A stretch of DNA of 64,000 nucleotides from Protopterus annectens (lineage: Eukaryota; Chordata; Ceratodontiformes; Protopteridae): NCBI RefSeq assembly GCF_019279795.1, contig NC_056745.1:1488356620-1488420619 (forward strand), in the 5' to 3' direction. Shown piece by piece: positions 1 through 13,189 of the stretch. The first letter of the stretch is position 1, and each line of letters opens with the position of its first letter. The notes below the pieces were generated by a model that saw nothing but the letters and a program-made list of their open reading frames with translations, was not told where the DNA came from and did not search any database. Position numbers and translations under genes: made by a program.

Positions 1-29
1 ATAAAGGAGAGCATCAGTTTTTCTTGCCC
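1..29 (-). repeat. Tail of DIRS-A left terminal repeat
   Basis: The first about 29 bases, including the stretch reading cagtttttcttgccc, match the inner end of the left terminal repeat of the second DIRS element (around 48131-48147). The rest of this repeat lies outside the window. Confidence 0.65.
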
Positions 30-149
30 TAACCTGTCGGAGCCCCTTGAAGTAAATGTTTTAAAGAGCCTCTGGTGGCCCAAGGCCACAAAAATGACAG
101 TTAATCTCCAAAAAGGATAAGATTAAGGGGGAAGGTGGTAGGGAAACAG

Positions 150-229
150 GACTGTAACAGTAAATACACTCGAACATCTACATTTATAGTAAGTGTACAC
201 AACTGTACTATGTTCTTCGTGTTTCACTC
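150..229 (-). repeat. DIRS-A internal complementary region
   Basis: The segment from actgtaacag to gtgtttcact corresponds closely to the internal complementary region at 48321-48419. That region is the reverse complement of the two outer element ends joined together. In DIRS elements it is the template thought to align both termini when the circular DNA intermediate is completed. It lies between the recombinase frame and the left terminal repeat, as expected. Confidence 0.75.
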
Positions 230-285
230 ATCACTTGTGGAAGGATTCCCAAAGCTGAGGAAGGGGAGGATGGAAGTATGAAATC

Positions 286-1330
286 CTAGGCTTGAGCTAG
301 CATGCCTTGCAGGACTACAGAGGCAAAGCCTGCCTGAGTCCTGGAGAACAGACCCAGGTGGTAGTGTTTGGTGAAGGTGTGGACTGAGGTCCAAGTGGCA
401 GCTTCTAGGATGTCCCTGGTGGGTACTCCTCTAAGGAAGGCAGTGGAAGTAGAGGCTGCCCTAGTGGAATGTCTTCTGATAGATTTAGGAGGAGCTTTCC
501 CATGAAAAGTGTAGCAGAATTGTATGCAGTGAGATAATGGTCTGTTTGGAGATGGGCTTCTCCTCTTTCCCTGGGGCAAAGGCAACCAACAGTTGATCCA
601 TCTTCCTAAGGGACTTTGTTCTCTCCAGGTAGTATCTTAACTGTCTGTGCACATCCAGTGTGTGCAGAATTCTCTCCCCTTTATTCTGAGGGTTTGGAAA
701 AAAGGTAGGGAGATGTATAGCCTGGTTTAGGGTCACATCTGATACTACCTTTGGCCTGAATGAGGGATTAGTCCTGAGAGACACCCTGTCTACATGGACG
801 ATAGTGAAGGGTTCAGTGGCGATGAGTGCTTGAAGTTCTGACACCCTCCTAGTTGAAGTAATAGCCAAGAGGAAGGCAGTCTTCCAGGAAAGGTGTTTTA
901 GGCCTGCTGATGCAGCTGGTTCAAAGGGAGGCAATGCCAGTTTTTCTAAGACATAGTTCAGGTCCCAGGCTGGAGTGGTTGCCCTTCTAGGGGGCCTAAT
1001 GTTAGATACACCTCTGAGGAATTGCTTAATGAAAGCGTGAGAGAAGACAGGCTGTTCAACATGAAAGTGTGCTGAAATGGCTGAGGCATGGATTTTAATG
1101 GAGGAAAAGGAGAGGCCCTTGTTAAGTAGCTCCGCTAGGTAGTCCAGAATATGGGGAGGGACGGCTGGGAGCTGCTTTGACCTTTTGACAGGCACCGGGA
1201 GTTGAATCTTTTCCATTTCTCTGAGTAAGATTTCCTGGTGTTGGGCCTTCTAGCTTCCTTAATAATGTCTTGGACCTGCTTGCTCAGCTGTGGGTTATCC
1301 CTGGTCCTTGGGGGATAAGCCATGCAGAAA
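286..1330 (-). pseudogene. DIRS-A tyrosine recombinase, frameshifted
   Basis: Three reading-frame pieces together cover a tyrosine recombinase. The N-terminal core-binding part (EARRPNTRKSYSEKWKRF) lies near 1215-1270. The middle piece (485-1216) carries LLNKGLSFSSIKIHASAISA and the arginine I box TSTRRVSEL near 850. The last piece (286-585) carries the HxxR box (RRHSTRA) and a terminal FTKHYH with the nucleophilic tyrosine. All catalytic signatures of the family (R, HxxR, Y) are visible, but frameshifts near 1135-1215 and 485-585 break the frame. The enzyme would integrate circular element DNA. Compared with the copy at 48.4-49.5 kb, this one still has the catalytic arginine codon. Confidence 0.85.
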
Positions 1331-1501
1331 GTTTGAGAGTGTGCAGGCTTGGATGCAGAATCTCCCATCTGGCTTGTGTCAGGAGGTCTGCAGTTAATGG
1401 CAGGGGCCTGTAAGGCTCCTTGGTCAGGCTGAGCAGCAAGGGGTGCCAATGTTGCCTGGGCCAGTCTGCTGCTATAAAGATGGCTTTTGGTCCCTCCTGC
1501 C

Positions 1502-2241
1502 CTATTTTGAGCAGTACCCTTGCGAGTAAGGGCAGGGGGGGGCATAAATGAAGAGATCGGTCCATTGGAATGATACAGCATCCACTTTCCAAAATAAAGA
1601 GTGGAATTCCTTGGTGCAGAATTTCTGCAGCTGATTGTTGTGTTGTGAGGTGAAGAGGTCCACCTCTGGTGTCCCCCAGGCCTGGGTGATTTGGAGGAAT
1701 GTTCCCTTTTGGAGTTTCCACTCATGGGGGTCTAAGTAGTTTCTGCTTAGATGGTCTGCTACAGTGTTGGTTACTCCTGGGATGTACTGGGCTATCAGGT
1801 GAACCATGGAGGAGGCTGTCTGCCAGAGGCTCATGACTAGTCTGCAGAGAGGGTAGGAGTATGTCCCCCACCCCACTTGTCGATGTACCACATGACTGTG
1901 GTATTGTCTGTTTTTATGAGGAGGACTCCTGGTTTTAGGTGGTCTTGGAAGGATGTGACAGCCTTCTGAACTGCTATAATTTCCTTTAGGTTGATGTGTG
2001 AATGAAGGTGCCAGAGGTCCCAGGAGGCTTGGGTGCACCGGGTATCTAAATGAGCGCCTCAAGCTAGATCTGAGGCATCTGAGGTGATAGTCTGGCCTTG
2101 TGGTAGGTAGGTGAAGGGAAGGCCCTTGTTCTGAGTGCAAGCCTCTGCCCACCAAAGACACTCGTTCCTTATGCATGGAATGAGGGGGAGAGTGGTCTCC
2201 ATAGATTGAGAGTGCTTTAGGTACCACTGGAGTTTCCTCAT
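1502..2241 (-). pseudogene. DIRS-A RNase H and downstream domain
   Basis: Minus-strand frames contain LIAQYIPGVTNTVADHLSRN, typical of the RNase H C-terminus in retroelements. They continue with a WGTPEVDLFTSQHNNQ block that also occurs in element B (WGCPDIDLFASPHNCQ). The frame overlaps the start of the recombinase frame, as is usual in DIRS elements. The upstream part (2059-2241) is in another frame, so at least one frameshift is present. Confidence 0.7.
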
Positions 2242-2428
2242 GTGCAGCCTGGCAGGGGAATCATCAGAATGCAGTATGACATGTAACCCAGTGCTTGCAG
2301 AATTTTCCTTGCTTTGAGTTTTTTCTGAGAGCTAACTGGGAGAAGTAATTTGGCAGAATGCATTGTTTTTCTGGTGAGAGGAAGGCTGTTTGGGAGGCTG
2401 TGTCCAGGAGTGTGCCCAAGAAGGTGAT

Positions 2429-3090
2429 CTACCTGGAGGGGTTTAGGTTTGACTTTTTCCTGTTGATAGTGAGCCCTAGAGAGTTTAGGTTGTTTGTACA
2501 AAAAGCAGGTCCTGTAGTAACTTCTCTTTGTTGTCTGCTTGGATTAGGCAGTCGTCCAGATAAGGGTAAAGCTGGATGTTTTGCTGTCTGCAGAAGGCAA
2601 CTACTGGGGCCAGGCATCTTGAAGACCCTGCGAGCTGTAGATAAGCCAAAAGGTAGCACAGAGAACTGAAAGTGTTGTGAACCTGCTCTGACGCCTAGGT
2701 ATTATCTGCTGGACTCCCTTATGGGTATATGAAGGTAGGCATCCTTCAGGTCCAGAGTGGCTAGCCATGCATTTTTGCCCAGCAATGGTAAATGTTTTTG
2801 AGGAGTTAGCGTTTTGAATTTTGGGACCTCTAGGAAGGTGTTTAGAGTGGACAGGTCGAGGATGGGTTGCCAAGTGCCTTCTTTTTCCTGGCTCTCGGAA
2901 CAGTCTGGAGTAAAAACCTTTTTGTGCTTTGCTCCTGTGGCACAGGCTCCACTCCCCCTTGAGCAAGGAGTATGTGCACTTGTTTTAATGCTTCTGCCCA
3001 CTGATTTGGAGGCAAATTTGGTAACCTGTTAAGGTTGGGACTTGTTGGAAGGTAAATATGTAGCCCTGAAAAATGATTTTTAATACCCAT
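2429..3090 (-). pseudogene. DIRS-A reverse transcriptase remnant
   Basis: Conserved retroelement RT blocks are spread over three frames: LDLSTLNTFLEVPKFK and LATLDLKDAYLHIPI (2702-3001), then LPFGLSTARRVF (near 2650). The region that should hold the YxDD box (near 2560) reads differently from element B and is interrupted, so the catalytic core is not intact in any single frame. The same blocks occur in the same order in element B at 50624-51420. Confidence 0.75.
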
Positions 3091-3165
3091 GGTCCTTTGT
3101 TACAGACAGCCAATTTTGTTTGTGAAAGGGATAGCCTTCCTCCTAACCTCTGATGGGAGGGGGAG

Positions 3166-4700
3166 TCATTGCATGTCCTTAGAGTAGTGAGTGGACTTAG
3201 AACTCCCTGCTGTGGGAGTGGAGGAGGGCCACTGCTTAGTTCTTCTCTGGCCTTGGTTTTGTGGTCTAACTGGTCTGTCCCTGCGAGGCCCCCCTTGAAC
3301 TTGTCTACTGTGGGCTGGGAAAGACCACTGCTTAGAGGGGAAGTTTCTGCTGAATCTGGGAGGTTGAACTTGGAGAAAGTCTTTTACTGTTTGCATAGAT
3401 TTAGCTTTATCCTCCATCTTTTTGATGACCTCCTCTGCTTTTGATCCAGACAAGGAGTCTTTATCCAGGGGACACTGAGTAGCTTTGATTGTACATGATC
3501 AGGCAGTGGCTGTTCTTTTAGCCATGTGTGCCTCCCAATGACTGAATCTGCCACAGTGGCCCTATATAAGGCTTCTAGGGCATCGAATCCACAGTGCAGG
3601 GAGTGTTTAGCTACTTGAGATGTAGAGTGCAGAAGATCTGCTAACTCTTTGGAAGTATTAGTGTCAGGTAAAGATGAAATTTTTGCTTCATAAGTTCCAA
3701 GGTGTGCTGTTTATATTTTAGCATATGGAACTGGCAGTTAACAGCTCTAATACCTAAGGTTGTGGAGGTGTACACTTTCTTACCCCATCTGTCCGGAGCC
3801 CTTGAGTCCTTGTCAGAGGGGATTGGGTTTTTAGATGAGCTAGCCTTGGCCCCTTTGGGCCCCTGTGTGATGAGCTCTGGGCCTGCTGCAAGGTTTTAAT
3901 CAGGCACCCTGTAGTACCTGACAGGTTTTCTAGGAGCATGGGGTAGAGCATCAGGGGTGAGGCTAGATTCATTGAAAACATCATTCACCACATCCAGAAT
4001 AGGAGGGAAGGCCAAGGGTCTGTGATAAGGAAAATGTAGAAACTCCCTTAGTCTTTTCTTAGACTGAGGATAATCTTGAGCTTCCCAGTGGAAATGGTCT
4101 CTGAGAGTGTGCAGGCTTTTTCCAAATGAAAGATCCTCGGGGGGGGGGGGGCAGAAGGAAAGGATTCCTCTGCATCAGAATCCTCAGAGGAGGTGAGAGG
4201 TTGTTGTTCCTCATGTGAATTAAGGTAGTCTGAAATTTCAGAATCTGGTTTTGTGTGAACTTCATGGGAAGTATCCCTTTTTCTTTTATAAGGAGTGGTA
4301 TGGCTACTCCTGAAGTAAGTGATGAGGTCCTCCGCCATTTTCAGTAACTGTGTCTGAGGCGGTGGAGGAGGAGTAAGATGGTGACTAGAGACTGTTTTAT
4401 TGGGGTGGTCTTGCTTTTAGACCCTGTAAATCCATTTGTCATTGTGATGAGGTAATCAGAGATGAAGACGTTGGTTTTGCCTTGAATCGGTGTGCGAAGA
4501 ACCTCCTTGGAAGCCGATGCCTGTGTAGTGGCTCCAGACCCAACCAAAGTGGAGACAACCGAGGGATTGGATGATGAAGCATTCCCCAGTGGCATACTGG
4601 ACTCCGAAAGGGTCTTGGTAGAGGTCTACAAAGGAAACAAGTTGGGCATCAGGGACTGTGAATGCACCGCACTGTATTCCTGAGAACTGACGACTTGCTT
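3166..4700 (-). pseudogene. DIRS-A gag-like region
   Basis: Minus-strand pieces match the gag of element B. One is SGSKAEEVIKKMEDKAKSMQ with a basic, Gln/Arg-rich tail (3166-3453). Another is MAEDLITYFRSSHTT followed by acidic EDSDAEESFPSAPP (4048-4338). Gag is thought to package element RNA. The run of 11 or more G at 4140-4152 lies inside the acidic region and is a likely frameshift hot spot. The N-terminal Cys-rich block seen in element B is missing. Confidence 0.65.
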
Positions 4701-4744
4701 CTGGGACAGGTTGTCTGAAGGCTTAAGTTGGTGTGGGCTGTCAT

Positions 4745-5158
4745 TGGGATCTCTTGAACCATATGTTCTTCATTTTTTCTAATTTCTATCATAGAGTAAT
4801 TAACTTCACCCCCAACAGCTGTGAGAATCTTGGCAACCTGTCCTTCACCTGAGGTCCAAACATACAGGACCCATCTTACAGGACATTGTTGAAGGATGTC
4901 TGGAAGTGTTCCACAAATTCCCAGAGCATGACCCAGGTCTGTGTCTTCATGGCTATACCTGCCGACCTACCCTCACTGCTCCATCCACAGCAGTGTGCAA
5001 ACGCCTCATGTTGAACTAAATGCTGCTATTGATTGTCTCCGCTTGTGATTCTATTTGTGCACTCAAATCACTGTAAGATAACGCTTCTAAGGTAGACAGA
5101 GTTTCCTCTGTTAGATCCCACTGAAATCTGATCACATGTGCCAAGAAGCTGATGGCCA
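4745..5158 (-). pseudogene. Gag relic of a second DIRS-like lineage
   Basis: The minus strand encodes MAISFLAHVIRFQWDLTEE and, after stops, a block reading MFGPQVKDRLPRFSQ. The first block resembles MAVNYLSHAVRLTWKLEDE at 63.1 kb on the plus strand. The second resembles the LFG-containing motif of DIRS gag proteins (LFGVKAEEVLKK in element B). This makes it a fragment of a DIRS-like gag different from elements A and B. It is cut at 5158 by the 3' end of the adjacent Rex1-like LINE. Family assignment is inference. Confidence 0.4.
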
Positions 5159-5159
5159 T

Positions 5160-6960
5160 AATGTCAAGGTCAAAGTCAAGGTAAACTTGATTGTCATTCA
5201 GAATTACACAGCATTGTAGCTGAATGAAATTACAATGCTTTGTTCTCAATTCAGGAAACAGTTGCACATGTAGACATAGAAGAATTAATAAAATATCACA
5301 GGAGAAATTTAATAAATAGCAATTTGTGTTTAAAGTAGGACAGCAGTGACCCACACCCATCCCAGAACAGGAGACAAGGAAGACAAGGGACAATATGAAG
5401 GTAATATTGTCAAAGTAAAATTGAAATAATAGCAGCATATCTATGAATAGACTGAATTATTGCACAGTTTGTATGTTGCAATTTACAGTCCGTCAGTGTG
5501 TAGGTGGGCTACCTTAGTATTACACTTAGTTATTGCACATCCATAAAATAAGTTCCTTGATAGGCTAGTTATGTAACAGAAGTGGTTGTTTCGACAGACT
5601 CATGGTTCGTTTTTCCCAAGAGTTCAACAGTCTAATGGAGAGCAGAAAGAGACAGTTTTTTAGTCTGGTGGTCTTACAATGCAGGCTTCTGCATCTCCTG
5701 CCTGAGGAGAGGTGAGTGTACAGACCACTGGCAGGATGTGTTGGATCGCTGGAAATTTTTTAGGCCCTGTTGATGCACCGGCATTTGTGTAGATCTTCCA
5801 GAGGTGTAAGAGAGGTGCCAATGATTCTTTCTGCCGACCTTACAACTCTCTTGAGAGTTTTTCGATCCTGATTGTTACAGCTCCCATACCAGAGTACAAT
5901 GCTGTTGTTCAGGACATTTTCAATGGCGCCTCTATAAAAGGTATGAAGTATGGAGCTTGGTAATTTTGCCTTCCTAAGTTTCCTTAGAAAGTGCAAGCAT
6001 TGTTGAGCTTTTTTGACTGTGCTGGATACATGTACTGACCAGGATAAGTTCTCTGTGATACGAACACACAAGAACTTTGTACTCTTGACCCTTTCCACTG
6101 TCATTCCTTTCATCACTAGAGGTTTGTGTGGTACTTGAGATCTTCTGAAATCAACAACCAACTCCTTTGTCTTGCTGACATTCAGTGCTAGATTGTTGTT
6201 GTCACACCAGACCAGTAGTTAATCAATCTCTTTCCTGTAGGCCTCCTCCTCTCCGTCTTTGACCAGGCCTATAACAGTGGTGTCATCCGCGAATCTGATG
6301 ATTCTGTTTGTCTCATGTCTGGCCATGCAGTCATGTGTCAGCAGAGTGAAAAGGAGAGGGCTTAAGGCATACCCCTGTGGTGCTTAAAGCATACCCCTGT
6401 GGTACACCTGTGTTCAGGATGACACTTCCGGAGCTGTTGTCTCCCACACGAACCTTATGAGGCCTTACAATAAGGAAGCTCAGAATCCAATTGCATAAAT
6501 GAGAGTCTATGCCCAGTTGAAGTAGCTTCGATATCAGATTCTGAGGGATGACAGTGCTGAAGGCAGAACTGAAATCGATAAATAGCAGTCTTGCATAGCA
6601 GTTTTTGTCTTCTAAGTGTTTCAGTGTTTCATGGAGAGCTAGTGAGATGGCATCCCCTGTACTGCAGTTTGTCCTGTAAGCAAACTGCAGTGTGTTCAGT
6701 GTCACAGGTAAGACTGAGGCTATATGATCTTTGAACAGCCTCTCCAGGCACTTCATTACCGTCAAGGTTAAAGCAACTGGTCGGTAGTCATTCAGAGTTG
6801 TTGGCTGTGGTTTCTTGAGTAGAGGAATGATAATTATCTTCTTGAAGCATTTCAGAACACTGGCTAGATGGAGTGAGGTGTTGAAGATGTCAGTGAATAC
6901 TGGAGCAAGTTCCGTCGCACATTCCCTTAGTACCCTGCCCATGATGTTGTCAGGAAATAA
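5160..6960 (-). mobile_element. Rex1-like non-LTR retrotransposon, 5'-truncated
   Basis: The minus strand encodes the C-terminal RT half of a CR1/Rex1-group LINE. It starts with IMGRVLRECATELAPVFTDI at 6942, then LPVTLNTLQFAYRTNCSTGDA and a catalytic FADDTTVIGLV near 6275-6305. It ends with the thumb/C-terminal LHFLRKLRKAKLPSSILHTF at 5760-6161. Stop codons and frameshifts interrupt it. A 22-bp tandem duplication at about 6360-6405 disrupts the block before the catalytic motif. The 3' untranslated part runs to about 5160. The family name comes from my memory of fish Rex1 consensus sequences. Confidence 0.7.
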
Positions 6961-7429
6961 TAATGGGAAACAGACTTGACCCTTAAATTCACTTTACATC
7001 CATCACCACAGACACTTTGTTTGGGAGATGCAAGGGTCTCTTTGGAGGACTGTCTTTTGCTGTCCACTGTCATGACGATTGAGTCTCAGGTATGGTCTGT
7101 CCTTAGGAGTCCAGATTATCTCATTAGGCTTCTCTCAGATTGGCTCAACAACATCTGTGACCCACAATGCTAATTTCTGATGCCAAAACGGGCTCTGGGT
7201 TAAGGCCAGATGAGATCAAATGGAAGAGACCTTCAATCACCACTCTGTAAACGAAGAGGGCAAAGAGGACCCCAACTAAGGCTTCCATCACATTGTCCCA
7301 GTCACTATTCATGTGAGAACTCGGCACCAGCCTAGAGGATCTAATCAGACCAAATCATAAGCAAATCAATCCTTTTGTTTGGAGATGGGATCATCCCAGC
7401 TACCAGCAGGGCATAATGAGCAGTTTTAC

Positions 7430-7535
7430 AAAGACATGCATCTGGAGCGTTTCTCCCCAGGCTGCCACTGAAAATTGGCTTTGTTCTAAGTCAGACTTTA
7501 CCAGTAAACAAATGTTAAATAAATAAATAAATAAA
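7430..7535 (+). mobile_element. SINE 3' fragment with L2-type tail
   Basis: Starts with aagacatgcatctggagc, continues with the tail common to the L2-like LINEs and SINEs of this window, and ends in (AAAT)n. It matches the 3' half of the fuller SINE at 44.5 kb. The 5' half is missing. Confidence 0.7.
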
Positions 7536-7904
7536 ATGTTGGTGGATCTCTTCATCAGGAGAAATGGGGTCTGTGGGGTCAATATCCCCTCTGCCCCATC
7601 ATTTTTATGATTTTCTTGAGTTTGGCATCTTCTGGGGGGCTGGAGAGAAGCTTCACCTTGTCAAGATTTGTATCTGGGGTAGAACTCTCTGGTGGAATCT
7701 ATGTACATGCTCAGAATGGAGGCATCAAAGTGTATGGGAAAGGACTCTTCTCCCTGGATCTTCAGTGTTGGGTCTCTTTAGAACAGAGAAGACTAGCTCA
7801 AGGAACTAGGTTATATGGTGGCCAAGCTACATTTTATTAGGAAAATGACTATAAATCAATCAACTGTGAGTAAAACCCTGTTAGAGTCTTGCTGGCAGGT
7901 AGCT

Positions 7905-8465
7905 GTTCCAGTGCAACAAATCTAGTGGGTTTCCTTGCAACTAATTCCCCAGCATCAGTGACCGGCAATAGATCTAGTGGGTTTCTTTGAAACTGATTCC
8001 CCTGCATCAGTGACCTGCACCGAGGATATCAGTGCTGAGACGGGTGGTGTTATCATCCTTGGAACTGATTGTCCTGCATCAGTGACCTGCAATAGATCTA
8101 GTGGGTTTCCTTGGAACTGATTGTCCTGCATCAGTGACCTACAATAGATCTAGTGAGTTTCCTTGAAACTGATTCCCCTGCATCAGTGACCTGCACCGAG
8201 GAGATCACTGTTGAGACGGGTGGTGTTACCATCCTTGGAACTGACTGTCCTGCATCAGTGACCTGCAATAGATCTACTGGGTTTCCTTGGAACTGACTGT
8301 CTTGCGTCAGTGACCTGCAATAGAGCTAGTGGGTTTCCTTGGAACTGACTGTCCTGAATAAGTGACCTGCAATAGATCTAGTGGGTTTTCTCGAAATTGA
8401 TTTCCTCGCATCAGTGACCTAAACCAAGGATATCAGTGCTGAGATGGGTGATGTTATCATCTATG
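7905..8465. repeat. Composite minisatellite, 52-bp and 72-bp units
   Basis: Degenerate tandem copies of a roughly 52-bp unit (caatagatctagtgggtttc ... atcagtgacctg) alternate with a roughly 72-bp unit. The longer one starts caccgaggatatcagtgctg and shares its last about 32 bp (cttggaactgattgtcctgc ...) with the short unit. About ten copies are recognisable. The two unit types form a higher-order pattern. No protein frame is maintained, because 52 is not a multiple of three. Confidence 0.8.
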
Positions 8466-8821
8466 GAGATACCATGGTGACAGTGAAGCAATGACACCAT
8501 CTATAAGAATCAGATTCTGGCATGGTACCAGAGAGGGTTTCTACACCAAGAGCTTGATCAGCAACTGTGCCAACACCAAGAACAGTGCCTAGGGGACTGG
8601 CGTTGATCTCAGCATTGAGAAGGTGGCATCATTATCCTTGGACCTAGTGACTCTCACCAACAATGGAGGTAGTGCTGATGTTACCACTGCCAAGGGTATC
8701 AATGACAAAAGAAAAGTCACACTCAGTGCTGATGGAAACTGGATGGAGTCCACAATCAGCTCCAGTACTTCTTGTGCCAAAACAAGACCCTTAGGTAAGA
8801 GATGTTGAGATGGAGTGGAAA

Positions 8822-9000
8822 GGGCCTTTTCCTGACAACCCTGGAAACAGAGGCGGCATAGGAGACACTGAGTTCTAACTGAGTCGTGACTAAGGCCAAC
8901 TTCATCTTGTCGGGCCTTTTCTCATGACCTTGGAAACAGAGGGGGCATAGAAGACAGTGAGTTCTAACTGAGACGTGACTAAGGCCAACTTCATCTTGTC
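8822..9000. repeat. 90-bp tandem duplication
   Basis: Two adjacent copies (8822-8911 and 8912-9000) both begin gggcctttt and end aaggccaacttcatcttgtc, with scattered substitutions. The segment just after it (8990-9055) resembles 7280-7345, including gaggatctaatca, so both may come from one dispersed repeat. Confidence 0.85.
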
Positions 9001-9299
9001 CCAATCAATGCCCATAGAAGGGCTCTACACTGACTCAGAGGATCTAATCAAGAGAACTAAAGAAGGTCTTCACTGTTAAGTACCTGTATAGCTTGTCCTC
9101 CAAGGAGAAGGTCCTAATCTTCTCCACAGAGTGCAGTCGGACACTATTATTAATTCTAGGTGACAGACTCCAGTAGGGGAGGTTGTAACAGGCACAGGTA
9201 GGCCTTCAGTTAGGGGCACTTCTGCTCCAGGAGGTGGATCACATCTGTACTTTTGGAAGGAGGGTCTATCGATTACTCTAACCCTACGTCCCTCACATT

Positions 9300-10290
9300 T
9301 TCTTTTCTCCTTTTATTTCACTCTCCTTACCTTCCGTAGGAAGCAAACCTTTCAGAAACAATTTGTTTTTTCTCTCTCCAGCATAGTACAAGAACTGAAG
9401 TTTTTACAAATGTCACATTTGGCAGCGAGATGATTCACCTGCAGTCAGATGACACATAGATTGTGTGCACCCTATGGGATCACATGACTGCATTTCAAGC
9501 ATTTTTTTTTAAAACAGATGTCTTGTCTTTCTTCATTTTAAAAAGTAATAACTACTGTAATGAAGTCCAAAAGTAACAACAACATTAAACAGTTTTTGAC
9601 ATAGAAAGTAAACTTTATTTATGTAAAATGTAGTTGTTAAAGGGAAGGAAGAGGAAATGCATCCTGTTATTGCAGACTGGCTGACGCGAAAATGGTTAGC
9701 AGCCTAACTCGGAATGGAGAAGGTCGGCAGAAATGAAAAATTTATGAAAGTAAAGAAATGGTCAGAAATTGCATTACTTATTTGTGATTAAGCAGAATAT
9801 AAAGTGAGAGGAAACACGTTAATTATCTTAAGATGAAGATGCAGAAAACGTTTCCTCAGTTACTACCCCTCATGCTGTGGAAAGATCATGTTTTCCAGCA
9901 GGGTGTTAACGTACAAATAATGGTCACTAAAACAACGCAGCCACTACTTTACAGCTGTATATTGAGTTGCAGTGACGCTCAGACACTTGTAAAGAAAAGG
10001 GAGGACATGTTTTAATGCTTGCTAAATTGTCCTTTGCTGTTTAGCGAGTGTAAAATTGAAACAAAAATCTTATATGTGTGCATGTGTGTTTATTTGTGCT
10101 TGTGTGAATGTGTGCTTCCTTGTGTGAGAGCATTAGTGACAGCAAGTGACAGGGACAGAGACATTGCTGGCTGCAAGAGGCAGTCCATCGGCATGAATTT
10201 GTAAAAATAAAGGCATGAATCTCTAAATTTCTGGCATTACTGACTGACTAAATTCCTTCAGAGATTTACACAAAAAAGTATGGGAGAGCA
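9300..10290. other. No recognisable gene or repeat
   Basis: AT-rich sequence with only short open frames and no convincing splice-flanked exon, tail or terminal repeat. I looked on the minus strand for the last coding exon of the p38-type kinase gene and did not find it. Confidence 0.4.
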
Positions 10291-10294
10291 CTAA

Positions 10295-10402
10295 CAACAA
10301 AACCAGTGATGGTATGTAGGGCTGGTGGGGGGGTTACAATGCCTTGCATAAGCAACAAAACCAGTGATGGTATGTTGGGGGGGGTTACAATGCCTTGCAT
10401 AA
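10295..10402. repeat. 58-bp tandem duplication
   Basis: A 58-bp unit starting caacaaaaccagtgatggta and ending ttacaatgccttgcataag is present twice in tandem. The second copy is slightly shorter in the G-rich stretch. Confidence 0.85.
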
Positions 10403-10764
10403 GTAAAATGTGCATTTTTTCCATTCTCCTGTGCTTAAATTGAGTGAGTTACTCACAAACACTTCCTACATTTTAGATGCATAGTGTTCATTGTGAGACC
10501 TGATGCAAATACGTAATGCTATCAACATAGTTATGTGCTTAACAAAAAGTTTCAGGACAGCAGTAAAGCTGAAACGTCAGAGTTTACTATGTCTGGTATC
10601 ACAGAATTTCACTGATCATCTGGATGATATGCATAAATCCCACTACAGCAACTGAAGAGAGATATTCAACTTATTGCATATGCTTTTACACAAGTATGAC
10701 ACAAAAAATAACCTACATTAACCACAGGAAAGTATGGACTTACTGAAATACTTTTTTATTGTGC

Positions 10765-10930
10765 TAGTTGTTGTGTCTTTCGGCTTTTCCCGGTTAGGGG
10801 TCGCCACAGCGAAACTCCGATCCGCTAATGATTGGTAGTGGATTTTTACGTACCGGGTTACCAGCCCTGATGCACAACCTTCAATGAAGGCACGCCCCAT
10901 TCATGTATGCCTCCACACAGAAGACGCTCT
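10765..10930 (-). mobile_element. tRNA-type SINE with RTE-like 3' tail
   Basis: On the minus strand the 5' part has a pol III box B-like stretch (agttcgattcttagcgagag). The unit ends in gctgtggcgacccctaaccg followed by ggaaaagccgaaag. This tail is nearly identical to the 3' end of the RTE-like LINE at 18990-19015, which is the expected way a SINE borrows a LINE's reverse transcriptase. The 5' end of the SINE is not sharply defined, and box A was not confidently located. Confidence 0.6.
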
Positions 10931-11155
10931 CGCTAAGAATCGAACTAGTAATGCTTAAAAATATTAAACCTTAAAAATGCACATTGTGGCAAAGCTCTTA
11001 AACCAGAACATCACCTACAGCGTCACTGAGGTTTATCTGTTATCAGTAACATTTTCCACTTACGCTTCCACCTCAGTAAGTAATATACTCCAGTCAAGGA
11101 GTAAACCTTAATGGGCACTCGGTACTGACTACTGCATCTTTAATAGAAGGGCTTA

Positions 11156-11455
<300 letters not shown>

Positions 11456-11679
11456 TCATTTCATTCTACACTAAGTTCCGATAACGCATAATACTTCTTG
11501 TGTGAGCGCACAGGAAGCCATGGAAATCTACTTTGAAATGCAACAATCCAGAAAACTTTCCAAAGCAGAAACAAACAGTGATAACTGCAGGCTGACAGGT
11601 TTGGTTATCAGTATTGCTATTAGTAAGCAAAACTGGCAACAGATTAGCCTACTTGCTTATCAGTCTTATTTTATGATTT

Positions 11680-12868
<1,189 letters not shown>

Positions 12869-13189
12869 TATTGTGGGCACTGTTGGGTAGTGAGTGTATT
12901 CTGTTGGATTCAGTGGTTGCTTGTGATTATGATTTCCACTTTTTCTCTGAGAAATTGAGAGTAAAGATAGTTAAGAAATAGGTGGAGTGCAAACCATATT
13001 GCATGCTCCATGTCTGAGGTTGCTTTCTTAGGTAAAGGGTGAAAGTTGCTCTAAGTAATAACTGTGGTTCTAGCAGACTGCAGTGGAATGTAGATGAGGT
13101 GTTGTACTCTTGTTCAGATTTTTTTGTCCACTATTTTCATAGTTGTTCCTTTTGCTCTACGAAAAAGGTTGTTCATAAATTAAACCTAT

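Larger units (their letters stand above)
1..4735 (-). mobile_element. DIRS element A (tyrosine-recombinase retrotransposon), 5'-truncated
   Basis: Read on the minus strand this holds, in order, gag-like, reverse transcriptase, RNase H and tyrosine recombinase coding remnants. All are recognisably related to the more complete DIRS element at 47.9-53.5 kb. The distal end (position 1) begins inside its left terminal repeat. An internal complementary region lies at 150-229. Similarity to the other element stops near 4.7 kb, before the Cys-rich gag start and the other terminal repeat, so the 5' end is missing. Several frameshifts make every reading frame discontinuous. DIRS elements integrate through a tyrosine recombinase rather than a DDE integrase and leave no target duplication; none could be tested here because both ends are lost. 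Confidence 0.88.

Noticed and set aside
5016-5438. A 140-residue minus-strand open frame
   Set aside because: It is a chimera: LINE 3' untranslated sequence joined to a gag-like fragment at about 5158.
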